Positions 15,374 to 22,528 of a stretch of 35,736 bases of DNA are shown here, in pieces. Origin of the DNA: Planctomycetota bacterium. GTDB taxonomy: Bacteria > Planctomycetota > UBA1135 > UBA2386. How positions within the stretch are numbered: position 1 is the stretch's first letter; every line of letters starts with the position of its first letter. The translations under genes were made by a program, and so were the position numbers. The stretch lies in contig JANQJF010000043.1 in the NCBI GenBank assembly GCA_028281765.1, positions 1 to 35,736 on the forward strand, in the 5' to 3' direction. Below the pieces are notes generated by a model. The model searched no databases, had not been told where the DNA came from, and was given only the letters and a program-made list of their open reading frames with translations.

Positions 15374-16420
15374 ATGCGCGGAATCCCTTATTTTCGAATC
15401 GCTGCAACCGCTGTTCCGGGCCTGGCGAAACCGACCCCCGTGACCGCGACCGACCCGACGACTCCATTGTCCGAAGACAACCGCAACCCCCGGTGGCTGC
15501 GGGTCCTCCGCTCTTGGTTCGACGCCGAAGCGGCTCGCTCGGAGGACCACTCGAATCAGGCCGACACCGTTGACTGGCTGCGCTTGATGCCGTTCCTCGG
15601 GCTGCACGTCGGGTGCCTCGGGGTGATATGGGTCGGCGTCGGCTCGTTCGCCGCGACCGTCTGTATCGCGCTCTATGTCGCGCGCATGTTCGCGATCACC
15701 GCATTCTACCACCGCTACTTCTCGCATCGGACGTTCGAGACTTCGCGTTTCCTGCAGTTCGTCTTCGCCTTCCTGGGCAACACCGCGGCGCAACGAGGTC
15801 CGCTCTGGTGGGCGGCGCACCACCGGCGGCACCACAAGCACTCCGACACGGATCGCGACGCGCACTCGCCGCACTCGCAGGGCTTCTGGTGGAGCCATGC
15901 GCTGTGGTTCATGACGCGCCGCAACTTCGCGACCGAGCACGGTCAGATCCGCGACTTCTCGAAATATCCCGAACTCCGGTTGCTGGATCGCTTCGACGCG
16001 ATCGCGCCGCTCGTGCTCGCCGCTTCGCTGTTCGGCTTGGGTGAGTTGCTGGCGGCCTACGCTCCGAGTCTGGCGACGAACGGCTGGCAGCTCCTCGTCT
16101 GGGGCTTCTTCGTGTCGACGACTCTGCTCTTCCACGGCACGAGCACGATCAACAGCCTCGGCCACCTGCTAGGCCGCCGCCGCTACGAGACGAAGGATCA
16201 CAGCCGGAACAGCTTTCTCCTCGCACTCCTGACGCTCGGGGAAGGCTGGCACAACAACCACCACCACTATCCGGTGTCGGCGCAGCAAGGCTTCTACTGG
16301 TGGGAGATCGATCCGACCTACTACGCGCTGCGGGTGATGTCCTGGTTCGGCTTGATCCGGGATCTCCGCCCCGTGCCCGTTCGCGTGCTCGCGCCGACCG
16401 ATCGGAGGAACGCCGCATGA
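15374..16420 (+). CDS. membrane acyl-CoA/acyl-lipid desaturase
   Basis: 348 residues from the ATG at 15374; a GTG at 15440 is a possible alternative, and no strong ribosome binding site decides. Three histidine boxes of the delta-9-type fatty acid desaturases are present: HRYFSH (from residue 113), HHRRHH and HNNHHH. They bind the di-iron centre. Hydrophobic helices lie between them in the family's usual order. The enzyme introduces a double bond into a fatty acyl chain at the membrane. It opens the plus-strand arm, and its stop overlaps the start of the FAD oxidoreductase (ATGA). Confidence 0.93.
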   Translation: MRGIPYFRIAATAVPGLAKPTPVTATDPTTPLSEDNRNPRWLRVLRSWFDAEAARSEDHSNQADTVDWLRLMPFLGLHVGCLGVIWVGVGSFAATVCIALYVARMFAITAFYHRYFSHRTFETSRFLQFVFAFLGNTAAQRGPLWWAAHHRRHHKHSDTDRDAHSPHSQGFWWSHALWFMTRRNFATEHGQIRDFSKYPELRLLDRFDAIAPLVLAASLFGLGELLAAYAPSLATNGWQLLVWGFFVSTTLLFHGTSTINSLGHLLGRRRYETKDHSRNSFLLALLTLGEGWHNNHHHYPVSAQQGFYWWEIDPTYYALRVMSWFGLIRDLRPVPVRVLAPTDRRNAA

Positions 16421-17721
16421 CCGACATCGTCGCCAACCAAGCGGCCGCTTCGGCCGACTCGTCGCGTCGCAAGCGAATCGCCGTCGTCGGATCGGGCATC
16501 TCCGGCCTCGCTTCGGCGCACTGGCTCTCCCGCGATTACGACGTGACCGTGTTCGAGGCAAACGACTACGTCGGTGGTCATACGAACACGCTCGACGTCG
16601 AGGTCGACGGTCAGGGCTTCGCGGTCGACACGGGATTCATCGTCTACAACGAGCGCACCTATCCGAACTTCTGCAAGCTGCTCGACGAGCTCGGTGTCGA
16701 GACGCAGGAGAGCGACATGAGCTTCTCGGTCCAGTGCGAACGCACCGGGCTCGAATACAACGGCACGTCGCTCAACACGATCTTCGCGCAGCGCAGCAAC
16801 CTGTTCCGCCCCGGCTTCTGGTGGATGATCCGCGAGATCCTGCGCTTCAACAAGGAAGCCGTCGGTCTGCTCGAGGAGCCGATCGACGACACGACAACGC
16901 TGCAGCAGTTCCTCACCCGCGGCCTCTACAGCAAGCGCTTCATCGAGCATTACCTGATCCCGATGGGTGCCGCGATCTGGTCGGCGGAGCCGCGGCGCAT
17001 GCTCGAGTTCCCCGCGGCCTATTTCGTCCGCTTCTTCAAGAACCACGGCTTCCTCAGCGTCGACGACCGACCGGTCTGGCGCGTCATCAAGGGCGGCTCG
17101 AAGCGCTACGTCGAAAAGATCCTGCAGGGCATCGGCGACCGCGTCGTGCTGGAAGCGCCGGTGCAGGCGATCCACCGCGACCCCACGGGCGTGCGGATCC
17201 AGGTCAAGGGGCATGGTGAGCAGAGGTTCGACGGCGTCGTGCTCGCGTGCCACAGCGACCAGGCTCTGCGCATGCTCGCCGATCCGAGCGACGCCGAGCG
17301 CGAGATCCTGGGAGCGATCCCGTATCAGGAGAACCTCGCGGTCTTGCACAAAGACGAAAGCCTGATGCCGCGTCGCAAGCTCGCCTGGGCCTCGTGGAAC
17401 TACCACCTGCCCGTCGAAGGGCAGCCGCGCGTTGCGGTCAGCTACCACATGAACACGCTGCAGAGTCTGCAGGCGCCGTGTGAGTTCCTCGTGACGCTCA
17501 ACCCCGCGGCAGGCGTCGTGCGCGACTCGGAGGTGCTGCGCGAGATCGTGTATCACCATCCGATCTACACGCCGGAAGGCATCGCCGCGCAGAAGCGTCA
17601 CGACGAGATCAGCGGCGTGCGAAACACCTGGTTCTGTGGCGCCTACTGGCGCTATGGGTTCCACGAGGACGGTGTCTTTTCGGCCCGTCGCGTGTGCGAG
17701 CAGCTCGGAGTCGAGGTCTGA
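16417..17721 (+). CDS. FAD-dependent oxidoreductase, amine-oxidase fold
   Basis: The ATG at 16417 overlaps the desaturase stop and follows GGAGG (16404-16408), giving 434 residues. The Rossmann motif VVGSGISGL (Gly25, 27, 30) and VFEANDYVGGHTNT place the FAD ADP site. It is the NAD(P)/FAD-binding protein usually found with DUF1365 and a cyclopropane-synthase-like enzyme, with SAEPRRMLEFPAAY and a C-terminal NTWFCGAYWRYGFHEDG segment. Its reaction is unproven; in this context oxidation or desaturation of a fatty acyl intermediate is the natural guess. The next gene follows after 2 nt. Confidence 0.92.
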   Translation: MTDIVANQAAASADSSRRKRIAVVGSGISGLASAHWLSRDYDVTVFEANDYVGGHTNTLDVEVDGQGFAVDTGFIVYNERTYPNFCKLLDELGVETQESDMSFSVQCERTGLEYNGTSLNTIFAQRSNLFRPGFWWMIREILRFNKEAVGLLEEPIDDTTTLQQFLTRGLYSKRFIEHYLIPMGAAIWSAEPRRMLEFPAAYFVRFFKNHGFLSVDDRPVWRVIKGGSKRYVEKILQGIGDRVVLEAPVQAIHRDPTGVRIQVKGHGEQRFDGVVLACHSDQALRMLADPSDAEREILGAIPYQENLAVLHKDESLMPRRKLAWASWNYHLPVEGQPRVAVSYHMNTLQSLQAPCEFLVTLNPAAGVVRDSEVLREIVYHHPIYTPEGIAAQKRHDEISGVRNTWFCGAYWRYGFHEDGVFSARRVCEQLGVEV

Positions 17722-17723
17722 GC

Positions 17724-18491
17724 GTGCAGAGCTGCATCTACCATGGCCGCGTCCAGCACACTCGGTCGGCGCCACGCCGACACGAGTTCGGCTACCGGCT
17801 GTTCATGATGTATCTGGACCTCGACGAGCTCGACGAGGTGTTCGCCGGGCGTTGGCTGTGGTCGGTCGAGAAGCGAAACCTCGCGTCTTGGCAGCGTCGG
17901 GACTTCCTCGGTTCGAAGGAGCGGCCGCTGAAAGAAGCCGTCCTCGACCGCGTCGAATCCGAGCTCGGGCGTCGCCCGACCGGTGCGGTCCGAATGCTCA
18001 CGCACCTGCGGTACTTCGGCCTCAGCTTCAATCCGGTGACGTTCTACTACTGCTTCGACGCCGAGACGGAAGAGCTCGACTGCGTCGTCGCAGAGATCAC
18101 GAACACGCCGTGGAACGAGCGGCACGCCTACGTCTTGGATGCGCAGGACGGATCGATGCAGTGGGACTTCGACAAGTCGTTCCACGTCTCGCCGTTCTTC
18201 CCGATGCAGCAGCGTTACCGCTGGGTGTTCGATGCGCCCGGCGATCGACTCAACGTGTCGATGCAGAATCGCGAGGGCGACGTGGTGTGCTTCCACGCCG
18301 GACTCGCCATGGAGCGACGCCCGATCACCGGGGCTTCGCTGGCGCGTGCGTTGGTCACGCATCCGTTCATGACCGGCAAGGTCGTGCTCGGGATCTACTG
18401 GCAGGCGCTGCGGCTCTGGCTCAAGCGCACGCCGTTCTTCAGTCACCCCAAACACGCGGCCGCCGCCGGCGCCGAAACGACGACCTCATGA
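17724..18491 (+). CDS. DUF1365 family protein
   Basis: The GTG at 17724, 2 nt after the preceding stop, is chosen because family members begin at QSCIYHGRVQHTR; the longer ORF from 17694 would overlap the oxidoreductase. The protein has 255 residues. LRYFGLSFNPVTFYYCFD and ITNTPWNERHAYV are conserved family blocks. DUF1365 proteins regularly sit between an FAD oxidoreductase and a cyclopropane-synthase-like methyltransferase, which is exactly the order here. Their biochemical activity is unknown. The stop overlaps the next start (ATGA). Confidence 0.93.
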   Translation: MQSCIYHGRVQHTRSAPRRHEFGYRLFMMYLDLDELDEVFAGRWLWSVEKRNLASWQRRDFLGSKERPLKEAVLDRVESELGRRPTGAVRMLTHLRYFGLSFNPVTFYYCFDAETEELDCVVAEITNTPWNERHAYVLDAQDGSMQWDFDKSFHVSPFFPMQQRYRWVFDAPGDRLNVSMQNREGDVVCFHAGLAMERRPITGASLARALVTHPFMTGKVVLGIYWQALRLWLKRTPFFSHPKHAAAAGAETTTS

Positions 18492-19822
18492 CGACCACGA
18501 CCACGGACGGACTCTCTGCCGAATCCACGACCGGGGCGCCGGTCAAGCTCGGCCTGTGGCTGCGCTTCGCGCGCCGCGCCGTGCACAACCAGCTCGAACG
18601 CCTCTCGATCGGATCGATCCGAATCATCGATCGCTGGGAGGGTTCGACCACCAACTTCGGGCCAGCCGATGATCCGGACCTGCAGGCGACCGTCGAAGTC
18701 TCGAATCCCGCGTTCTACTCTGCGATGGTGGCGCGCGGTTCGGTCGGCGTCGGCGAGGCGTGGATGGACGGGCACTGGACCTGCCAGGACCTGACTCGCC
18801 TCGTGCGGGTCATGATTCGCAACCGTGACGTTCTCGACGGGATGGACAGCGGGGTCGCGAAACTCGCACAACCGCTGCTGCGTCGACTGCACGCGCGCAA
18901 CGCGAACTCCGTCTCCGGATCGCGTCGCAACATCGCCGCGCACTACGACCTCGGCAACGACCTGTTCGAGCTCTTCCTCGATCCGACGATGACCTACTCA
19001 TGCGGCATCTTCGAACACGAGAACGCGACGATGGAAGAGGCGTCGATCGCCAAAGTCGATCGACTGTGCCGCAAGCTCGAGCTCACGCCGGCCGACCATC
19101 TCCTGGAGATCGGCACCGGCTGGGGCGCGTTCGCGATCCACGCGGCTCGCGAGTTCGGCTGCAAGGTCACGACGACGACCATCTCGAAGGAGCAGCACGC
19201 GATCGCGAAGCAGCGCATCGAGGCGGCGGGACTGTCGGATCGCATCGAGCTGCTGCTCGAAGATTATCGCAACCTGACCGGCAAGTACGACAAGGTCGTG
19301 CACTGCGAGATGATCGAGGCGGTCGGCGCCGACTACCTGCCGGGGTTCGTCGCGCAGTGTTCGAATCTGCTGAAGGACGATGGCGCGATGGCGGTGCAGG
19401 CGATCCTGATCTCCGACCAGCACTATGAGACCTCGGTGCGCGAGGTCGACTTCATCAAGCGCTACATCTTCCCCGGCAGCTTCATCCCGTCGACGACGGC
19501 GATCCTCAACGCGGTCACGAACAACACGGACCTGCGACTCGGCCACTTCGAAGAGATCGGTCCGCACTACGCGACGACGCTCGCGAAGTGGCGCGAAGAC
19601 TTCGTCGCCAACCTCGATCGCGTGCACGAGCTCGGCTACGACGAGCGGTTCGCGCGGATGTGGGAGTTCTACCTCAGCTACTGTGAGGGTGGGTTCGCCG
19701 AGCGCTTCCTCGGCGTCGGTCAGTACGTGTTCACCAAGCCGCTGCATCGCGGTGACCCGCTGTTGCCGACCCGCGACGCACTCGTCGCAGGTCCGGCACC
19801 GCGCGAAGCCGCTACCGTCTGA
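18488..19822 (+). CDS. cyclopropane-fatty-acyl-phospholipid synthase family methyltransferase
   Basis: The start at 18488 overlaps the DUF1365 stop, giving 444 residues; the much longer open frame upstream lies antiphase over other genes. The N-terminal domain (about 20-130) resembles the lipid-binding domain of Cfa. RRNIAAHYDLGNDLFELFLD precedes YSCGIF, which keeps the active-site Cys (172). LEIGTGWGAFAIHAA binds S-adenosylmethionine, and HCEMIEAVG has the catalytic Glu. This copy therefore keeps all recognisable Cfa features, unlike the methyltransferase at 14155-15243. It adds a methylene or methyl group across a cis double bond of membrane lipids. Confidence 0.95.
   Translation: MTTTTTDGLSAESTTGAPVKLGLWLRFARRAVHNQLERLSIGSIRIIDRWEGSTTNFGPADDPDLQATVEVSNPAFYSAMVARGSVGVGEAWMDGHWTCQDLTRLVRVMIRNRDVLDGMDSGVAKLAQPLLRRLHARNANSVSGSRRNIAAHYDLGNDLFELFLDPTMTYSCGIFEHENATMEEASIAKVDRLCRKLELTPADHLLEIGTGWGAFAIHAAREFGCKVTTTTISKEQHAIAKQRIEAAGLSDRIELLLEDYRNLTGKYDKVVHCEMIEAVGADYLPGFVAQCSNLLKDDGAMAVQAILISDQHYETSVREVDFIKRYIFPGSFIPSTTAILNAVTNNTDLRLGHFEEIGPHYATTLAKWREDFVANLDRVHELGYDERFARMWEFYLSYCEGGFAERFLGVGQYVFTKPLHRGDPLLPTRDALVAGPAPREAATV
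19813..19818 (+). promoter_or_regulatory. putative -10 box, leaderless start inside the previous gene's end
   Basis: TACCGT lies 7 nt before the ATG at 19826 and overlaps the last codons of the methyltransferase gene. It suggests that DUF2878 can also be transcribed on its own. It may be coincidence, since the operon would supply transcripts anyway. Confidence 0.3.
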
Positions 19823-19825
19823 GCC

Positions 19826-20326
19826 ATGTGGGTCAAAGTCGCGGATTTCGTGCTGCTGCAGCTGGGATGGTTCGCCTGCGTGCTGGGCGGGGCTGCGGGC
19901 AACGTCTGGATCGGCCCTGTGTCGGCGGTGGCGTGCATCGCGATCCACCTGTGGATCGCCCCGAGGTCGCGGGCCGCGGACATCCGCAACGTCCTCGTGT
20001 TCGGTGCGCTCGGTTGCGCGGCCGACATCGCGCAGGTCGGACTCGGCTGGCTCGAGTTCGGGGAACAGCCGGGCATGCTCTTTGGGCTCCCGCTCTGGAT
20101 GGCGAGCCTCTGGTTTCTGTTCCCGATCCTGTTCAACACCGCGCTGACTTGGATGCGGCCGCATCTCTTGATCGCCGCGGTGTTCGGCATCGTCGGTGGC
20201 CCGATGGCCTACATCGGCGGCGAGGCCCTCGAGGCCCTGACCGTGAATACGGTCATTCCGATCGCCGTCGTGTGGGGTGTCTACACGCCCGCCGCGATGC
20301 GCTTCGCGCGACGCGCGGACACGTAG
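19826..20326 (+). CDS. DUF2878 family membrane protein
   Basis: 166 residues with five to six hydrophobic helices. The start LLQLGWFACVLGG, the central GLPLWMASLWFLFPILFNTALTW (from about residue 89, shown here in part of its length) and the GGPMAYIGGEA segment are typical of DUF2878. Members are found in the same lipid-modification clusters as DUF1365 and Cfa-like enzymes, with unknown function. It follows the methyltransferase stop by 3 nt. Its last 46 bp overlap the 3' end of the convergent gene at 20281-20685. Confidence 0.88.
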   Translation: MWVKVADFVLLQLGWFACVLGGAAGNVWIGPVSAVACIAIHLWIAPRSRAADIRNVLVFGALGCAADIAQVGLGWLEFGEQPGMLFGLPLWMASLWFLFPILFNTALTWMRPHLLIAAVFGIVGGPMAYIGGEALEALTVNTVIPIAVVWGVYTPAAMRFARRADT

Positions 20327-20685
20327 CCGGCGAAACCGAGTCCCGCGAACAGAAGCTCGGTCGCGAGGAACGCATACATCTGCGTCGAGGCGCTGCCATC
20401 TACGGCCAGCCCGTAGACGCGACCGGCTGCCAGGCCGGTGGACGTCAGGCCGAGTGCCAAGCAAAACGGACCGGTGAGGTCTCGCGCGATCGCGCCCCAG
20501 AGGAACATCGCGGCCAGTCCCAATTCGAGTCCGCCGTAGAACGTGCGGAGCTCGGTTTTCGCGGCCGGGGAGTCCGCAGCGAGGCCGACCAGGGTTTCGA
20601 GCTGTTCGGGCTGCAGGAGCAGCCACGCGCCGAAACCACCGAACATGAGCACGGCGAGCACCTGCACGGTGATTGCGAATTTCAT
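20281..20685 (-). CDS. DUF4345-like small membrane protein
   Basis: 134 residues with four predicted helices: about 5-24, 47-65, 72-92 and 102-124. The Glu-Leu-Arg-x-Phe-Tyr-Gly-Gly motif (ELRTFYGGLELG) in the second helix region is typical of DUF4345 proteins. It is the only minus-strand gene in this stretch and overlaps the convergent DUF2878 gene tail to tail by 46 bp. Function unknown; location suggests an association with the lipid locus. Confidence 0.72.
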   Translation of the reverse strand: MKFAITVQVLAVLMFGGFGAWLLLQPEQLETLVGLAADSPAAKTELRTFYGGLELGLAAMFLWGAIARDLTGPFCLALGLTSTGLAAGRVYGLAVDGSASTQMYAFLATELLFAGLGFAGYVSARRAKRIAAGV

Positions 20686-20775
20686 TGGTGAAGTGTTCGC
20701 AAGCGTCCGACTGCGGGATGCGCGATTCGGGAATCCTGCATCCGGATGCGTCGCGATGTCGATTCAGAAAGGGTC

Positions 20776-21453
20776 ATGAAACGCATTCTTCTACCGTCCG
20801 GCCTCTGCCTGATCACGGCCTGCTGCATGCAGCGCCCCGTTGCGCCTGCCGCGGAAGAACTCCCGCCCACGCCTGCAAGCGTGCCCGCGGCATCAACGAG
20901 CAATCCGATTGAGGTGTCGTCCGAAGCCAATCAACTCGCGGTGCTTCCGCTGCATGAGAGGCGCGACGAGTTCCCCGCCGAGATTCAGGTCGACGGCCGC
21001 AAGCTGACCCTGAACGGTCAAGGCCTGTGCGAATACGGCATCTTCGGCATCGACCTCTACTACGGTGCGTTCTACGTCGAGCGTCCGGCGCAGGAGGCGG
21101 CGGTGATCCTCACGGATCCCCAACTCGCCGTCGTCCACCTGCGGTTCGTGCGTTCGCTGACCAAGCAGCAGCTCGGGGATGCCTACGCAGGATCGATCAC
21201 GGCCAACCGTCCGGATGATGCGAAGGCGTTCGAGGCGGACATCGCGCAACTGCGCAAGTTGCTGCAGGACGTGTCCGACGGCGACTCGCTCACCTTCACC
21301 GTGCGGCCAGGCCGAGGTGTTTGGGTGCAATGCAACGGCACGCTCGCGGGGGCCATCGAGTCGGTCGCGCTCAGCGACCTGTTCGTGGAGCTCTACATCG
21401 GGCCGAAGCCGCCGACTTCGGAGCTCCGCGCCGCGCTTCTTGGGGGTTCGTAG
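20776..21453 (+). CDS. chalcone-isomerase-like lipoprotein
   Basis: The ATG at 20776 is used because it begins a signal sequence with lipobox LITAC and follows AAAGGG; the in-frame ATG at 20746 is less likely. The protein has 225 residues. After a Pro/Ala-rich linker, FPAEIQVDGRKLTLNGQG and FGIDLYYGAFYVE match the bacterial chalcone-isomerase-like domain. These bacterial proteins have the fold but generally no known isomerase activity, and several eukaryotic relatives bind fatty acids. Its place beside DUF2878, Cfa-like and lipocalin genes supports lipid binding at the envelope. Confidence 0.85.
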   Translation: MKRILLPSGLCLITACCMQRPVAPAAEELPPTPASVPAASTSNPIEVSSEANQLAVLPLHERRDEFPAEIQVDGRKLTLNGQGLCEYGIFGIDLYYGAFYVERPAQEAAVILTDPQLAVVHLRFVRSLTKQQLGDAYAGSITANRPDDAKAFEADIAQLRKLLQDVSDGDSLTFTVRPGRGVWVQCNGTLAGAIESVALSDLFVELYIGPKPPTSELRAALLGGS

Positions 21454-21498
21454 CACCGGGGTTGCACCGCGCCGCGTGCGCGCGCAGTCTGGCGCGCA

Positions 21499-22464
21499 AT
21501 GCGCGTGCTGCTGACGGGATCCTCGGGCTGGCTCGGCCGACACCTCGCTCCCATGCTCGAGCGAGCCGGCCACGACGTGATCGGCCTCGACGTCCGGCCG
21601 GGACCCCCGACCACCGTCGTCGGGTCGATCGCCGATCGCGCCGCCGTGGAGTCCGCGTTCTCGGATCATGGGCCCGACGCGGTCGTGCATGCGGCGACGC
21701 TGCACAAGCCGGACATCGCACGCCATTCGTGCGAGCGCTTCGTCGACGTCAACGTGACGGGCACGCTCCATTTGCTCGAAGCGGCGATCCGCGCGGGGCT
21801 CGACCGGTTCGTGTTCACGTCGACGACGTCGCTCATGATCTCGCAGGCGATCCGAGCCGAGGTGTCGGATCAGGCCCACTGGCTAGATCGAGACATGGCG
21901 CCGCTCGAGCCTCGCAACATCTACGGCGTGACCAAGCTCGCGGCCGAGAACTTGTGCCGCATGAAGCATCTGGAGAGCGGACTCGCCGTCGTCGTGCTGC
22001 GGACGGGTCGCTTCTTTCCCGAGGAGGACGACATGGCGCATTCGATCGCGACCGGTGGCGAGAACACCAAGGCGGTCGAGTTCCTGCATCGACGACTGAC
22101 GGTCGAAGACGCAGCGCGTGCCCACGTCGTGGCGCTGGATCGCGCTCCGGACGTCGGCTACGGAGTCTACGTGATCTCGTCGCCTTCGCCGTTCACGCGC
22201 GACGAGTGCCGAGACCTCAAGCGGGATGCTACCTCGGTCATCCTTCGGTACTTTCCGGACGCGCAGGAGCTATTCGAAGCGCGCGGCTGGTCGCTGCCCG
22301 CATCGATCGGTCGCGTGTACGATCCTCGGCATGCCGAAACCGAACTGGGCTTTCGGTGTGCCACGGACTTCGCTTTGGTGCTGGATGCATTGCGCAGCGG
22401 GCGCGCGTTGCCGTTCGCGCACGATCCCGAGTGGGCTACCGGGACGCCCGACGGGTATCTGTAG
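21499..22464 (+). CDS. NAD-dependent epimerase/dehydratase (extended SDR)
   Basis: 321 residues. TGSSGWLG (6-13) is the TGxxGxxG NAD-binding motif of extended SDRs. FTSTTS supplies the catalytic Ser/Thr region and YGVTK has Tyr142 and Lys146 of the YxxxK pair. The strand VVHAATLHKPD matches the NAD-binding Asn/Ala-Ala segment. The substrate is probably a nucleotide sugar or similar, but the C-terminal part is not close enough to any enzyme I know. No ribosome binding site is obvious. Confidence 0.9.
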   Translation: MRVLLTGSSGWLGRHLAPMLERAGHDVIGLDVRPGPPTTVVGSIADRAAVESAFSDHGPDAVVHAATLHKPDIARHSCERFVDVNVTGTLHLLEAAIRAGLDRFVFTSTTSLMISQAIRAEVSDQAHWLDRDMAPLEPRNIYGVTKLAAENLCRMKHLESGLAVVVLRTGRFFPEEDDMAHSIATGGENTKAVEFLHRRLTVEDAARAHVVALDRAPDVGYGVYVISSPSPFTRDECRDLKRDATSVILRYFPDAQELFEARGWSLPASIGRVYDPRHAETELGFRCATDFALVLDALRSGRALPFAHDPEWATGTPDGYL

Positions 22465-22515
22465 CAGCAGCGCCCTGGATTGCTGATTTCAGCGCCGGTG
22501 GATTTCGACGGCTCG

Positions 22516-22521
22516 TAGACT
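22516..22521 (+). promoter_or_regulatory. putative -10 box, leaderless start
   Basis: TAGACT lies 7 nt before the ATG at 22529 with no Shine-Dalgarno sequence. The 12-mer TAGACTCGCGGT recurs at 33076, just upstream of the kinase gene. Confidence 0.45.
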
Positions 22522-22528
22522 CGCGGTC

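Noticed and set aside
18998..20626. A 542-codon minus-strand frame across the second methyltransferase
   Set aside because: It overlaps recognised genes on the other strand and has no domain I can recognise.
22465..22528. A hairpin from the repeated CAGCGCC near 22470-22495
   Set aside because: The two copies are in the same orientation, so they do not pair.
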